Source of the DNA: Beaufortia kweichowensis
Lineage: Eukaryota > Chordata > Actinopteri > Cypriniformes > Gastromyzontidae
Length of the DNA stretch: 64,000 bases
Direction of reading: 5' to 3'
Assembly: GCA_019155185.1 (NCBI GenBank)
Contig: CM032813.1
Span: 8,777,501 to 8,841,500 of the forward strand
The notes below the pieces were generated by a model. It was not told the origin of the DNA, ran no database searches, and was given only the letters and a program-made list of their open reading frames with translations. Positions 1-12,655 of the stretch are shown piece by piece. The translations under genes were made by a program, and so were the position numbers. The stretch's first letter is position 1. Every line of letters begins with the position of its first letter.

Positions 1-1426
1 CAAAATAAGATGCAGAATTGATGAAATCTAATCAGAAAGAACCTGACTCTCTCCAAACCTGCCACGTTGATGAAATAAGGCGTCAGGCCAGACGCTTTTA
101 TTCAAAACCAGAGCTGCTGGCTTGACATTTCCACTTCACATCGTATTCCTTAGTTTATTCCTTAAAAGGACAAATCTCTCACTTTAATCAGAGTCGAGGT
201 GCAACATTGTTAGAATCCTGAGGAAATATAGCCGTATTTGGGCCGGGAAGCGTCTCTGAGCGCCTCGCGAGTGTCTCCGATTAGAAATGTGTAGAGAGAA
301 TCCCTGAGTAAGCAACTAAATAATGGCCCGCTGGAAACATCAGAGCACAACAAGACAGATTTAATATAAAAAGATGAAATCTATTTTGAGGGGGAAAAAG
401 ATACATTGGGTAACAACAGCAGGGTGTGGAGAGGCAAAGTGCTTTTTTGTTTTCATACAGTGATGTGGAAAAAAACGAAACGAAGCAGGCAGGTTTACCC
501 TGAGCTGGGAAAATAAGCTTTAGACATAAATCTTAATGGGTTCTCGAAAAGAATCGTTTATGTTTTGCATTCTTGGTACATTTCAGAGGAGCATGGAGCT
601 TGATGCCTTGAATATAAAAGTATATATAAAAAGCTTAGTTACGAATTATTGGATTGTGCTGATTTTAAAATGTATTCACAACTATGTTTACTAAAACAAA
701 GTTAAATACCGCTGTGTTTGCTATTGTGTATTCTTATATTCTGAGACTGAGATCAATGCTAAACATGGCTGCAAGCAGCAATATGCCAAGGCCAGACTAA
801 ACAGAAAGATGTAAGAAATAAAATGCGAAATTGTAACAACTCATTTGACAATGAGAATTTGACCACGTACAAATATCACTCTTTGAAATGTTGTATTATA
901 AAAATGTAAAAGGCTTAAAAGTCCCGTGCAGAGAACCAAAGAAGAGTCTTTTGTGTTCAGTATGAAAATAAAATATATACAACAGATAAAATGCAAAGTT
1001 TGGTAAGTTTTCACCATAGGAATAGAAAGTTATATCTGTTTAAAGTGAAAAATCATAATAACCCAGAGGAAAAGCAATAGGAATCCAGTTTCCGCCAGAA
1101 TCCTAATAACTTGCACCAGAAGCAATAGAGCTCCAGCCGCTTTACTGTTTGGACCCTAGAAATAAACACAAAAATAGTCACTCGTAAAGTTTTTACTTCA
1201 TGCTGCTGATCATTACACCATATATACCAACATCTAAACCAATAGTTAGAAATATTGTAGGACATAACTGATATTGTACTGTATGTCTGGATTTGATTGT
1301 ATCTGTAAAAAGTGGATGTTCTGAAACATTTTTGAGTATGATATTATTGCTTATTATTGTTTTATTTATCGCAAAATTATGTTTCACCAATGCCTGATTT
1401 ATTGATTTATTTTGGAAAAGTGTTGA
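1..1426. other. Intron; base-balanced first 400 bp, then AT-richer, no element recognised
   Basis: The first 400 bp have mixed composition with some CpG (AGCGCCTCGCGAGTGTCTCC) and no repeat signature. The rest is AT-rich without identifiable structure. Confidence 0.4.
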
Positions 1427-1640
1427 GCATTGCAGTCTGTAACTTTTGCCTCTTTATCGCCATCTCTGTTTGAAACAAAAAATTGCAGGTTACTTTATGT
1501 TCTTATCTTTGTATGTCAATGCCAAACTGACATTTCCTGCAAATTATAAATCATTATTATAAGCTTACTGATGTGAATCTGAGTAAACAAATTTAAGCAA
1601 ACAAAAAGTTACTGATTGCAACATTTTGATTTTTTTTGTG
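1427..1640 (+). repeat. Dispersed family B, copy 1
   Basis: It contains GCAGTCTGTAACTTTTGCCT, GCCATCTCTGTTTGAAACAA and AATTGCAGGTTACTTT, shared with 16171-16435 (same strand) and 19700-19785 (opposite strand). It also shares AAATCATTATTATAAGCTTA with the second copy. No terminal repeats were identified. Confidence 0.7.
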
Positions 1641-2655
1641 CGTGTCTGCTCTAGATTTTATCTGTTTTCAGTCACATAGCAGTAATAGCTCTGATGATGT
1701 GCTCCTAAAGCAAAAAAGTTGTTTGGCACCGTGACAGATTTGGCAGAACTTTATGGTGAAAGATTTTGCAACAAAGCGATTTTGGAAGATAGTACACTGT
1801 TGAATTTTACACTGTTAGTGCATTTTTAGTTTTATGCATGTGTTTAAGTCTTAAACCGTTTCTCTGAAACGTTCCGGCACAGAACGCTCAGTATCTGTTA
1901 GTCATCTCTCTCCCTCCTGTAGTGTGTCAGACTCATAGAAATAGCAATGTAATGCTTTCTGATTGATAGGAGAAAAAAGGGAACAAACTTTTAAAGGAAT
2001 CCCCCATTGCGAAATAGTGATGTGAGCAATTTCTCACCTCGACTGGCTTGCCTGAATGTGTGCATTAGCACGAGCGCTTTCTCCACACTTCTCCTTAAGT
2101 GCGACTCTAATAGCCATGTGGCGCTTTTACAAGACATACCGTGGTTTGTCAGCATAGGGCATGTTTAATTTTTCTCTTTTTCTGTATTTCCTTTTACTAA
2201 ATGTATAGATTTTAGACACACAACAGGTGATTTTTAGTAACTCTTTAGTAACTCCATTGTATGCTGCTTTTCACTGCAAATGAAGTGCTTGTATGTGTGT
2301 GCGCACGTGTGTGTATGCGTGTCACTCGACAGGATGTAACTGCAGCGGTGTGTTGAATCATCTGTGAATCAGCTCTTGTATCATGACTCTTCTCGGCCCT
2401 ATCTGTGACCTTTTCTTTGCTCTTAATATTATGACCAGACAGTGCAGCCTGCGCAGATCTTAACAGGTGCAGATCTATGATTCACCCACAGATGCTGTCT
2501 CTGTCTGTTCTGTGGAAAGGCCGAGTCAAGTGTTCAAGGCCAACAAACAACGGCAATGTGACATTACTGGTGTAAGAGGTTTTTGGGGCTGGCCTCAGAG
2601 GAAACAAAATACCACAGCTATTTGTGATGTATTTGTCTGCATCAATTACAGACTT
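1641..2655. other. Intron; candidate unique block 1860-2160
   Basis: No repeat or exon recognised. The 1860-2160 part is base-balanced and non-repetitive (AACGTTCCGGCACAGAACGC), unlike its AT-rich flanks. It could be conserved non-coding sequence but this is untested. Confidence 0.3.
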
Positions 2656-2978
2656 TAACTATTATAAAAGTATCCAAGTTATTATTATTAATTATTATTA
2701 ATATGATTAATTCTCAGCAATACATAAATATCTATAGTAATAATTATAATAATTATTATTTATTCCCTTTTTAAAAGTTACTTCAAGTTCATTTTATTAA
2801 GTATAGTTAAACACATTTTAAGTATGTTTAATATGTAATAATGATATATATTCCATTGATAAAATTTTTAATAACAATAATTATAATTATTATATTATTA
2901 TATATAATTATAATATATTATTAATATATTATTATTATTATGATTATTACTGATATTAATATTAATATTAATATCAAG

Positions 2979-3014
<36 letters not shown>

Positions 3015-3062
3015 GATATTAATATAATAATAATAAATTATTATTATTATTATTATTATAAA
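2656..3062. repeat. AT-rich tract with (TTA)n repeats
   Basis: Sequence of nearly pure A and T with (TTA/ATT)n runs at about 2981-3014 and 3039-3060 and ATATTA variants between. The isoleucine/tyrosine-rich open frame here is a repeat artefact. Confidence 0.95.
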
Positions 3063-3289
3063 TATTTATGTACCTCTCAGTATACTTTAAGTGTAACTGT
3101 AGTAAACTCTTGTACACAACTAGTTTACAACTAGTAGTATAAGTAGACTAATTAAAAATGAGACTGAAAGCATACTTTTTTATATTAAGTTTATTCAAGT
3201 GCATTTTAAACTTCTATAATGTTTATTAAATCTTCCCCCAGTTTTAGCTGTTAAAACATTCTTACTTCCAGCACACGGTCAAGCTTGTT

Positions 3290-3730
3290 GTATAAAACCA
3301 TTTGTGATAGCCTGTTTACCGGTGTTGGCGCAGTACTAACCCAGTAATCAGTTAGTAATCAGCAGGGAAAAGCTTCAGCGGTCGTTCATTAGGCCCAGCA
3401 TTAATATAAAGCTTGTTATTAAACCGCTTTATTCATTACTGATGACTGTTTCCATTAGGCAGCACGAGTGGCTTTGACACCATGAGTGGATTGTCAAATG
3501 AGGTGCAAGGAATGTTATGGATAATAAAATCCAATTGACCCCTGTGAGGATCACAGGAGGAGTTTTCTGTCCATTCCTTGAATTCACGCCAGCATTTCCA
3601 GGCCATTATATCCAAAAGCTAGCGTTTTTCTAGCCAAGTGTGGCGGCTTGTCCAACAATACCTCTGAGACAGCAAACCTGGCGATAACCCCCAGTGTAAC
3701 ATCTTCCTTTTTTCTGTTGATTTATTTAAC
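3290..3730. other. Candidate conserved non-coding block
   Basis: Non-repetitive, base-balanced sequence between AT-rich stretches, with several TAAT/ATTA-type homeodomain half sites and a CCATTAGGCAGCACGAGTGG segment. The inference is from composition only. Confidence 0.3.
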
Positions 3731-4330
3731 TCCTGGGCCGTCTTTTACAAAAAAGTAATTAAAATATGGTAATGACAGGAAGATGAATGAGGAAATTGTG
3801 TTTGACTAGGCTTCTCCGAGCCGTCACAAAACCTTGGCAAACACTGATAGAGAAAAAACAGGGAGAGAGAGATGGAGGAGCTCTGTTAGAATGCCAAATC
3901 ATTTTATGCTGCAAACAACACGCGCTCCCACGCATACGAAGAGAAACACACGTATATAAACTCTGACATACACACAGAAAACTCATTAGCACGCAAGAGA
4001 AAAAAATGCGTGCCATCACAACAATAAAAAAGCAAAACAAAGATGAGTCGGAATCACTGTAGCTCAGTGACTCCGCAAACAATCAGCCCAGCTGTAAGGG
4101 TTACAGCATCCCAATGCTCTTCTCAACCTCCTCCTATTTTAAAATCCATCAAAGAAGTGTCATGATTGTTTTATTCCTCTGGAACAAAAATAAAGATGGC
4201 AATTGGGTTCACTCAGAGTTTCCTCTTGACATTTCAACCCTTACAGTAAGTCTTCAAACGTACTGTAGAAATGTCAGTGTATGTGACCATACACAGTGTC
4301 CCCTAAATATAATGATACTTGTCATTTTTT

Positions 4331-4420
4331 TACCTTGTGGGGACATTTTTTTTGGTCCTCATGAGGAAAAAAGCGTATAAATCATACTGAATGAGAATGT
4401 AAAAATGCAGGTAGGGTGAG
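4331..4420 (+). repeat. Dispersed family C, copy 1
   Basis: ACCTTGTGGGGACATTTTTT, GGTCCTCATGAGGAAAAAAG and TATAAATCATACTGAATGAG match a common cyprinid dispersed repeat. A second copy is at 38936. Confidence 0.65.
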
Positions 4421-4535
4421 AGTTCAGGTACAGTTCAAAAGTCATTGAAAACATTAAAAAGTCTTCATTAAAAATGGCAAACCAATCATACTTTTAATAG
4501 GATAGCATAGATGATGTGTGTCTTTTTTTAGTAGT

Positions 4536-4648
4536 AAAGCTCTTTCTCCTCCCCTTCGCTATCAACACAAAGGTCTGGGTTTGATCCCAAGAAACACAAG
4601 TAATAAAAAGTCATGTATGGATTGAATGCAATGTAAGTCACTTTATTA
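4536..4648 (+). mobile_element. tRNA-SINE-like remnant
   Basis: GGGTTTGATCCC resembles a pol III B box. It is followed by GAAACACAAGTAA and the tail TTGAATGCAATGTAAGTCAC, typical of the 3' part of fish SINE-like elements. The A-box part is not convincing and the final GATAAAAGCGTCTGC segment is lost. Confidence 0.55.
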
Positions 4649-5219
4649 TGTTATATATTACATGCTATCAAACAATTTGTAGTACAGATACTGTGAAATA
4701 ACTAGTATAATTTGGCACATTTGTGACCCTGTCTGTGAAAACAAGGCCAAATCAGAGATAACAAGCATTAAAGTTTGATTAATTAATTTAACTATGATTT
4801 TAATCTTTGACATGTTATTACTTAGTCAATAATAAATATATCAATGTTAAATTCTCATAGAATGTTCTTTACGTTATGTAGGATGATTTTATGTAGAAAA
4901 CAGTAAATCACAAGAAAATGACTTTTTTTGTCACATTTTTATGTATTAGTAAAAATAAATTATTATATAAGTAATTTATGTAATAAATAGAAATAAAAGT
5001 GATTTATGCATTAGTACAAATAGTTTGTTGGAAGTGTAAGCTTCATGTAAGTGTGTGTTTTTGAGATTTGTATAAAACAGTACTAGGTAACTTGTATTTT
5101 GCATGACCTTCACCTTGATATGAAAGAGTATTAAATCATTGCAGTCCTCTGGCAATAAACTGGAAAAATTTCTGAAACATTTACGAGTGTGTAGATATGA
5201 AATTATCTATGCTGAGAGT

Positions 5220-7320
5220 AAAAAAACGAGATTAATTGTTTAACGAATGTCTCTTTAAACAGTCCGATCCCGCCCCGAATCTATCTCACCATTCGACATT
5301 GCAATCTTCTTAAGGTGGGGAAGGGTAAATAGCTATCACAGAAAGTTCGGAGGATCGTAACGAATTGCTGAGGTAATCCCAGGATAAGGATTATGTTTGC
5401 AGTGTATTTTTACATAATTCAATGTGATCACGTCTGTCAAACCGAAAGGATTTCAATTATTTTCAGGAGCAGAGTTTGCCCGAGGATGAGAATAGAGGAG
5501 GCGGCTGTGCTCTAGGCGAGGTGTGCGGGGCAGGTGGCCGTTTGTGCCAACGCACATTTTACACAGCGGTGAACATTTTGCATGCCGGTGTTCCTTTGAA
5601 GTCTAGCGATGGGTAAGTGGCACAGAATTGAAGGCCGTGCTGTGCTGCCTGGGAAAGCGTAATTGGAAAGAATGTGGATCCTCGGGTTAACACACCTCTT
5701 GTACGAACGCTCTTGTTATCAAAAGAGAGAGAGGGCTCCAAAAGGTTTGGCAGGGACAGAGAACACAGTTACCAGATTTAATAGAAATATGGTGGACATC
5801 TAGACTGCGAATTGTAAAAAAGAATTACATTTATTACTTCGTAAAGGTCTGGTTATGGCAGAGAAATAGAATTTCAGGATTAAAGAGAAAAACAGAGGAA
5901 GGAAAGTTGGAGAAGCCAGGGCAAAAGCTCTTATTACTGTATCGACTAAAACCTTCATATCCCCCAGAATTCTTCGCCACTCGGCACTAAACCGGGGTGC
6001 GTTTCTGACATGTTGATTGCTTCGCAATGCGCCATGTATTATTCAACGGCAGTAATTATTCTCCTGTTTAGTTTTAGGTAGAGTGGAGGAAGCTAAGTGT
6101 TGCTTGTCTGTGCAGTTTTTTAAGGCACGGCTGATAATATCAGCGCTGAGAAAGACAACGGTTCTTTGCCATCTTCTTACCTGGCATTACACGAGGATGA
6201 GAAAAGGTATGTGCGCGTGAAAAATCCAGCATAGAGCTAATCCTAGATGAAGATCAAAGTACGATTCGGAATTCTTTTTCTACATTGATGGGAAAAAAAC
6301 AAAGACCTTGCACAAGCAAGATGTTAGACTGGGTTTTATGTGACGTATTGTGTTTCCAGCTGTATAAGCGTATTTATGTTGTGTGTTATCTAAAGCCAAC
6401 AAGTAATTTATATACTCAGGAACACACTCGTTTTATTGGGCTGTTCTCTGGCACACATCTCCGCCTGTCCATTTAAAAATGGAGGAGAGGGGGGGGACGT
6501 GACCAGAGCCACTTCAGCGATTAGATCTAATATTAGCACAACGGTGATCGAGGATTGATGCCGCCCAATAGTTGTGTGTAAGCAGAAAAGCAGAGGAGCT
6601 TGCAAAACGTGAGCATCTCTTAGATTATAACAACCCTCATTAACATTTTCACACATGGCTGGCCAACACACAAACATGGAGATCAACCCCATGTTGCAGA
6701 TTTATGGCCTTCCGGTAGCTCGAGTGTCCAGCCCTGTTCTTTTCTGTTTACTGAGAGTGCCATTTTCTTGCGTGAAATTAATTAGTTTTTAGCATGTTGT
6801 GACGTTGAAGTGTTGTTGGTTGTGGTGGAGCAGCTGCGTTGGCAGGACATAATTCATCCTGCTTTGATGGAGTATCCAGTGTTTTGGGGTTTCTTCGTTG
6901 AAGTTGCAAACAAATGCATTTCCTATATTCATGCATGCGCGCACAAACATAGCGCTCGTCTCTCTGAGGAGATACAGTTTGCCGAGCGTTTCCCGCATCT
7001 CTGTCACCTTGAGGGATCAGACCGGAGGCGCTTTTCCCACCAAGCACTTCATTAGAGTGACAAACCGCGTTCCAAGCTGTGCACGAAACATCAGCGTCAC
7101 CCAAAATTAGCCGATGAGGAAGGGAAAAAGAGAGCTGACTGACATCACCCGCGGGGCTCAGCGAAGAGAGAATAGAGAAATACACACTCTGGTTTGCTCA
7201 GAAAGAATATTGTCTAGCACAATTCATCTCGCAGGGTTCCTCCATCAAGTCTGTTTCTTTAGCGAGATATTCGATCATTTTCCATAGCTTGTTCAGCTAT
7301 ACATCCATCATGAAGCCTGG
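5220..7320. other. Base-balanced intron block without recognised repeats
   Basis: Two kilobases of mixed composition with scattered CpG and a G8 run near 6489. Open frames of up to 135 codons on both strands have no family resemblance and overlap each other, so none is called. Confidence 0.3.
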
Positions 7321-7480
7321 GGAGAGATTCCGCCGTCCGCGCTGGTCATCACGCCACGGATTATAAAGCGAGGCGTGGGAGGGGTGTCTGTCTGTCTCTT
7401 TCACTCCTTCCAGCGTTGGGTTGCTGGGTCTGGACCCTCGCCAGTCCATTCACCCGTGATATTAATGGATGATTCGATGA
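7320..7480 (+). promoter_or_regulatory. Promoter-like block (TATA-like plus GC box)
   Basis: GGATTATAAAGCG (TATA-like, 7359-7371) is followed at once by the KLF/SP-like GAGGCGTGGGAGGGGTGTCT and flanked by a CpG-rich CCGCCGTCCGCGCTGG. There is no transcript evidence. It could equally be an enhancer or chance. Confidence 0.25.
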
Positions 7481-7875
7481 GCAGGGGGGACTCGTTTGCT
7501 AATGTAATTAAGACAAAAGGTTAGATATTTCTGCTTATTTGAGGTGCTGGGAATCCAATTTCCCCTTCTCTGTTTTAATTTCAGTCCTGATGGGACATTG
7601 AGATTCCAGCTGAACTCATTCAACACGCCTTCACTGATGAACCTCCAAACCTCTGACATGTGCCAACACAGCAGAATGTTTAAGTTTAGCCACTAACAGT
7701 CCACAGATACCATCAGCTATACGGAGAACCTCGACCGGAGGCCTCGTGTGATAACAGCCCCATAATTAAAAAAGAAAAGGCCTTTTAGATATTTGCCAAG
7801 ATTTCACGTTGTGGGTTTCTGGTGGTTTGGAGAAACATTTTGTGTTCTTTAAAAAAAACTTAAATAAACTCAATA

Positions 7876-8345
7876 GATGGGCAGTTTCATGCAAATGTCA
7901 ACTTTTTTAGATTTCAATATTTGGTATTAGTTTTTAAAGCATTTTTTATGTTTAAAGCATAATTTTTAATAGTCAGGTAAAGTGCTGTTTTCATCCATAA
8001 CAGTCCTTATTCCTTATAAATGGAACATAAAAATTAAAATAAAGAAATTTAATTTTCTTTAATGAGTCATCTCTTCTTCATTCGTTGGGTATTATTTTTT
8101 CTGATTTGTGCATTTTGATTCACAGAAATCCTACAAAATTTGTTGCCTCTCAAAAATATGTTCTTTTTTGTATATTTCTATATTTTTAATTTGTCAAATA
8201 ACTCAACAGATAACTCATGCATAGACTGATATGTTCTGATGTCTAGACTCTTTCAACCGTGGTTTAGTAAAATATTAACAGATTATGATGGCAATAATTT
8301 TTGTTTAAAAAATATCATGTCCATATTGCTGGAATTGCCCAAATG
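7876..8345 (+). repeat. Dispersed family A, copy 1
   Basis: AATAGTCAGGTAAAGTGCTG, CATCCATAACAGTCC, GTTGCCTCTCAAAAAT and TAACTCATGCATAGACTG occur in the same order as in the copies at 12290 and 32171. No open frame or terminal repeats were seen. Confidence 0.7.
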
Positions 8346-8559
8346 GTTTTCATTTTGGCATAAAAATGAAAAATCTTGTTTTGAGGGGAAAAAACAGAAA
8401 AGTGACTCTTCTTTGACCTAATGAAAGATATTCACATTTTTGTTTTTATGCTCAACAGGCTTGTGTAACTCAAATCTTGGCAGACATTTTTAAAGGCCTT
8501 TTCATTACATATCACATTAGGCATTTTAACTTGATGTATGAATCAGGCACAACAATAAC

Positions 8560-9470
8560 TGCATGCGTTCTTATTCATCAGACTTCATTGCGTGTCCTAC
8601 ACATAGTATCTACATGGGAAAACATCCATTAGGACAGTTTCATCCACAGCACGGTTAAGCTCTGAGGCTCATTACTCTGGTAGAGTACACAGCAGTGGCA
8701 TGTAATATATAATTTAACCATCCATGTCTCTCTGGCACTTTAATTTAAACAGCACTGATGGTGATGCAAGTCTATGTGGAGAGAAGGGGCTGACTGGGGT
8801 CTCGCTGGAGTTCCAGACAAATTATCTCCGTGTCAGGAATCTCCATACTATTACGGCCTGTGTGTGATGTATAATTTACATTAAAGTAATGCATGTGCGT
8901 CTGATTGAACGGACTGAGAGCGGTTTAAATAAGTGGCGCTTTTAAGCAATTGTGATTGTGAAGTGTTTGAAAACTGCTTCTTTTTTAAAGCCAGATACGC
9001 TCAGAATCTTCTTGGCCGTAAACAGGAAATGCATTACTACTCAAGAAAGCCGTCATTTAATGTGCTCCGCGAAACTGAGGGTGAAAAAAACATGTTTTTA
9101 TCCTAGAATGGAATGTCAGAGGAGATAAACATCATGAGCCGTTCCTTATATATTATTATGTGCAACAATTTGACGACCACAGAATTTAGATTAATAGCGC
9201 TCAGCCCCGGGGAAGTAATTTCCTTTTGAGAAAGTGATTTGCATGCGGCGGAGGAAGGAGAGACCCTTTTTGCTGCTCTTTTGTAGTGTCAGCTAAAACT
9301 ATTGGCATTTAAAGCAACTCCCCAAGGTTAATGAGGCCCTCCATTAACCCGTCCTCATGGGAACGACAGAAGGGCATTATGGGAGATGTAGTTGTAAAGT
9401 CGATCCACATTGACTCAGCACTCCATATTAACTAACATGGGTGGATACAAGTCTTTCTTTAAACTTCAAA
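8560..9470. other. Candidate conserved non-coding block
   Basis: Base-balanced, non-repetitive sequence (for example GCATTTAAAGCAACTCCCCA and GGCATTATGGGAGATGTAGT) between a family A copy and an AT-rich tract. No exon found. Confidence 0.3.
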
Positions 9471-9535
9471 CTTCAGCTTCCTCATTCTTGATCATATGAG
9501 TACGATTTTTCTAAGAAACAAATGCATTTTATTAA

Positions 9536-9780
9536 CTAAAATCATAAGATATAAATATTTACTAAATTATTATTTTAAAAATATTTTTTATTATTTATTT
9601 ATTTATTATTAATTCAAATTATTAAAAGTATTACAAGAATTACCTAATTAATTTTTTTTTCGGATAAACATGCATTTATTTTACTTAGTAGTGATTTACG
9701 AATTATTATTAATTTATTTTATTATTATTATTTTAAGTATTACTTATTTTGTTATAAGTATTATTTTATTTACATAAACA
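9536..9780. repeat. AT-rich low-complexity tract
   Basis: Runs of TTATTTATTT and TTATTATTA variants with very little G or C; nothing else is supported here. Confidence 0.9.
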
Positions 9781-9970
9781 CACATCTGTGGTGATTCTCA
9801 GTAATGTAATATTTCAAATTGATTTGAGCATAAATTTATGCTGTAAATTTACTAGTCTGATATATAAACAATTTTCATGATTTATAATTTTTTTATTACA
9901 TTAGTTTTATCATGAATAATTTTTATTATATATATTTTTTAACATTGCAGTTTTTTCAAGGATTTTTGTA

Positions 9971-10268
9971 TTGAAGGGTTAGTTCACCCAAACATAAAAA
10001 TTCTCCTTTTATTCACCTTCATGTTGTTTTAAATTTGTTTGTGATTCTTCTGTGAAACACAAAAAAGATCATTTTAATTAATGTCTCAGTGGTTTTGTGT
10101 CAATCCAGTGGAAGTCAATGGGGGTCAGTTTTGTTTGGTTACCAACGTTCTTTAAAATATCTTCTTTTGTGTTCTGCAGAAGAAAGAAAGTCATATAGAT
10201 TTGATACAGATTTCAGACATGAAGGTGAGTAAATTAAAAAGATTTTTTGGGGTGAACTATCCCTTTAA
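9971..10268. mobile_element. Palindromic cyprinid MITE-like element (Angel type), near full length
   Basis: It starts TTGAAGGGTTAGTTCACCC and ends GGGTGAACTATCCCTTTAA, which are inverted repeats. The internal halves carry the known fish pattern (TTCTTCTGTG..ACACAAAA on the left; GTGTTCTGCAGAAGAAAGAA on the right). The whole 298 bp can fold back on itself. The family name is from memory of cyprinid repeats, not a search. Confidence 0.8.
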
Positions 10269-12289
10269 GGTAATGTAAACGTGTGTGTGGGAGATATGGG
10301 CATGATATTTTAAAGTTAAATATTACAAAATTACTTGTGGTTTAGCTGTATAGAAATATAGGTTGTCCATCTCTGTGCAAGCCCTCTTGATCAATGAAAC
10401 GTCTCTAAACTACAGCGTCTCCATCACAGACAGGCCTGTTCTAATAAGATCCGTGCGTTCATAAATGATTAAAGCTACAGAAGGTGAGTGAAGACCTTCA
10501 TCTTCTTTCAGACCGTCTGCTGATGGACCGTCAGCCCTGTAGGCACAGATGATACGCTTCTCACACCAGCCCGCATCGGTTCATTAGTAAATCACATTTT
10601 TCCTGACACCTATCGACCCGTGCATAGATATTGTGCTTTAAATGTGCTGTAATGTACAGAGCGTCAGTGCCTGTCTTGTGTCAGGGTTATCTCACATCTG
10701 CTTCTCCAAACAGACTAAAGAATCCAGTCGATATTCAGCTGTACGTCTGTGTGCGCGTGTTCTGCAGAAACCAGATAGAAAGCTGTGAGCCAAAATGTGC
10801 CAAATCTAGTTTTTTTTATACTTTTTAAACATTATTCGTTATTTTTTTTGTTTAACCTTCAGCTTCCCACATGTAAAGGATTGGGGAGTAAACTAAAGGA
10901 GTATAATAGAGCTTTTTCCATCATTTTATATTTGTACTTTTTGTTGTTTGTTGTTGCAGAACAGACAGCTTGGGGGTGAAATAGAAATAGATAAGCAGAG
11001 TTTGTGATTCAGAGGACTAGAAGTCGGGCTGATGTCAGTGATGCATCCAGCTCATCAATGACGGCCAGGCTGGAGCTTCCCGATTAGATTTTAATTCTCA
11101 ATCAAGCCTCCGCTCCTCATTTTACTGCAAATCACAGGGAGAAACGATTGCGAAGTCTTAAGCTATTATTTAACCCACGCCGCGAGGTAGAGTCCTGCGT
11201 ATTTTAGCGCAAAAGTGAAATTAATTTGAGCGTAATGACTCGGGCATCCCAAACTGTGACTACAAACGTGATGCATGTCCGACAGCTTCACTCTCGTGTT
11301 AACTGCATTTCTCAGCGAAGCGTCACCTGCGATGACAATAAGAATGATGAATAGAGTAGTTAACTCGGGCTTTTGAATTTGATGTTTCTCTCTTCTATTC
11401 TTGTTTTGTTGTTGTTTTTTTCCGCAGTACTTTAAGGATGTTGTTGGTTGTTGCTCTTCAGACTTTAAACTGCTGAAGAAGTCTTGTACTTGAGCAGTAT
11501 GAAATGAGCTCTTTTATGTCAGGCTGGAGATGTTCAGGATAGACATCATCAAAGACGCCCCGGCGCGGTGGGGGTTCTTCCGAGCACAAAACGGTCTGCA
11601 CTTGTCGCACGCCTTGACGTCCACGATTCATCTGTCTCTCTAGAAGAGGCGGAGCTGAGTTCAAACAAGTCGCTTCCAGACGAAAGTCATACCCTCATAT
11701 GTGAAGGTGGTTTGCTGTATGGTTGAGTTAGGAGGATGATGTTTGACAATGAGGAACTTTGTGAATTCTACATTAAATCTTAAATGAATTTCTCACCAAG
11801 AAAGTTAATTTAATCACTGGAATTCTTTTTGCTCATCTGACTCGTTATTCCCGGCTGGCTTTCTAGGGCCACCAGGCATGACAGTGGCACAGTCTGCTCG
11901 TTCATCCTCCCATCACACAGTAAAGCTAATCTCACCCCTCAATCTGGCCACCTGTCAATGGAGGTCAACGCCTGTCAACCCCTCTGTCTTCACCTCCCGT
12001 ATACCGCTGCCTCACACCGCTGATAAAAGGACCCTCGGAGGCTCTCGTCCTCAATGGGGCGATGAAGCGAGAGAAGACCCTTATCAGAGAAGGACTGGAG
12101 GGTCTCTGTCTCGCTCACTACCCAGCGGGTTTAAAGCCTGAATGATCACTAGGTAATGAGCCACACGGAGCTGTGGAACATGCCACAGCTGAGCTACCGT
12201 ACACACCTTGTCCAAACACTTTTATTTTGTACATGCTGTGGAGCGTCTCCCTCTTTACCAAACAGTGATAGCTAATGTCGACCTATACG
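10269..12289. other. Intron; mostly unique sequence with a strong unassigned acceptor-like site at 11427
   Basis: Mixed composition. A T-rich tract ending TTTTTTTCCGCAG at 11427 looks like a 3' splice site, and CpG-rich sequence follows at 11540-11660 and 11980-12130. No CAMTA-like peptide is encoded. Confidence 0.35.
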
Positions 12290-12655
12290 TTTTTATCCAA
12301 GGTCTTCATCATACTGGTGTTCAGATGTCAATATTTGGTGGTTTAAATAATCATGTGAGGTCTCTCTCAAAAGTATTCGTTTATGTTTAAAGCAAGATTT
12401 TTTTATAGTCAGGTAATGTGCTGTTTTTAGGATTGTCACATCCATAACAGTCCAGATAAATCTCTCTTGTTATTTGTATTTATTTTTTAAGAGTTTTTTT
12501 TTCTACATTTTTGCTGTCACACCATAGGACACATATTTATTTATCAACTTCCATTTTTAATAGATAACTCGTGCATAGAATGAATTTTCTGTGAAAATTT
12601 ATATTTCAAGTTTTGACTGAAAATGTCTGGACATGCCCAGTTTACTTTTAGTTTT
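12290..12655 (+). repeat. Dispersed family A, copy 2
   Basis: TCTTCATCATACTGGTGTTC, TATAGTCAGGTAATGTGCTG, CACATCCATAACAGTCCA, GATAACTCGTGCATAGAATG and TTTCAAGTTTTGACT align with the copies at 7876 and 32171. Confidence 0.7.

Noticed and set aside
6778..7185. 135-codon minus-strand open frame
   Set aside because: Two other frames on the plus strand overlap it. No motif or domain; treated as a chance frame.
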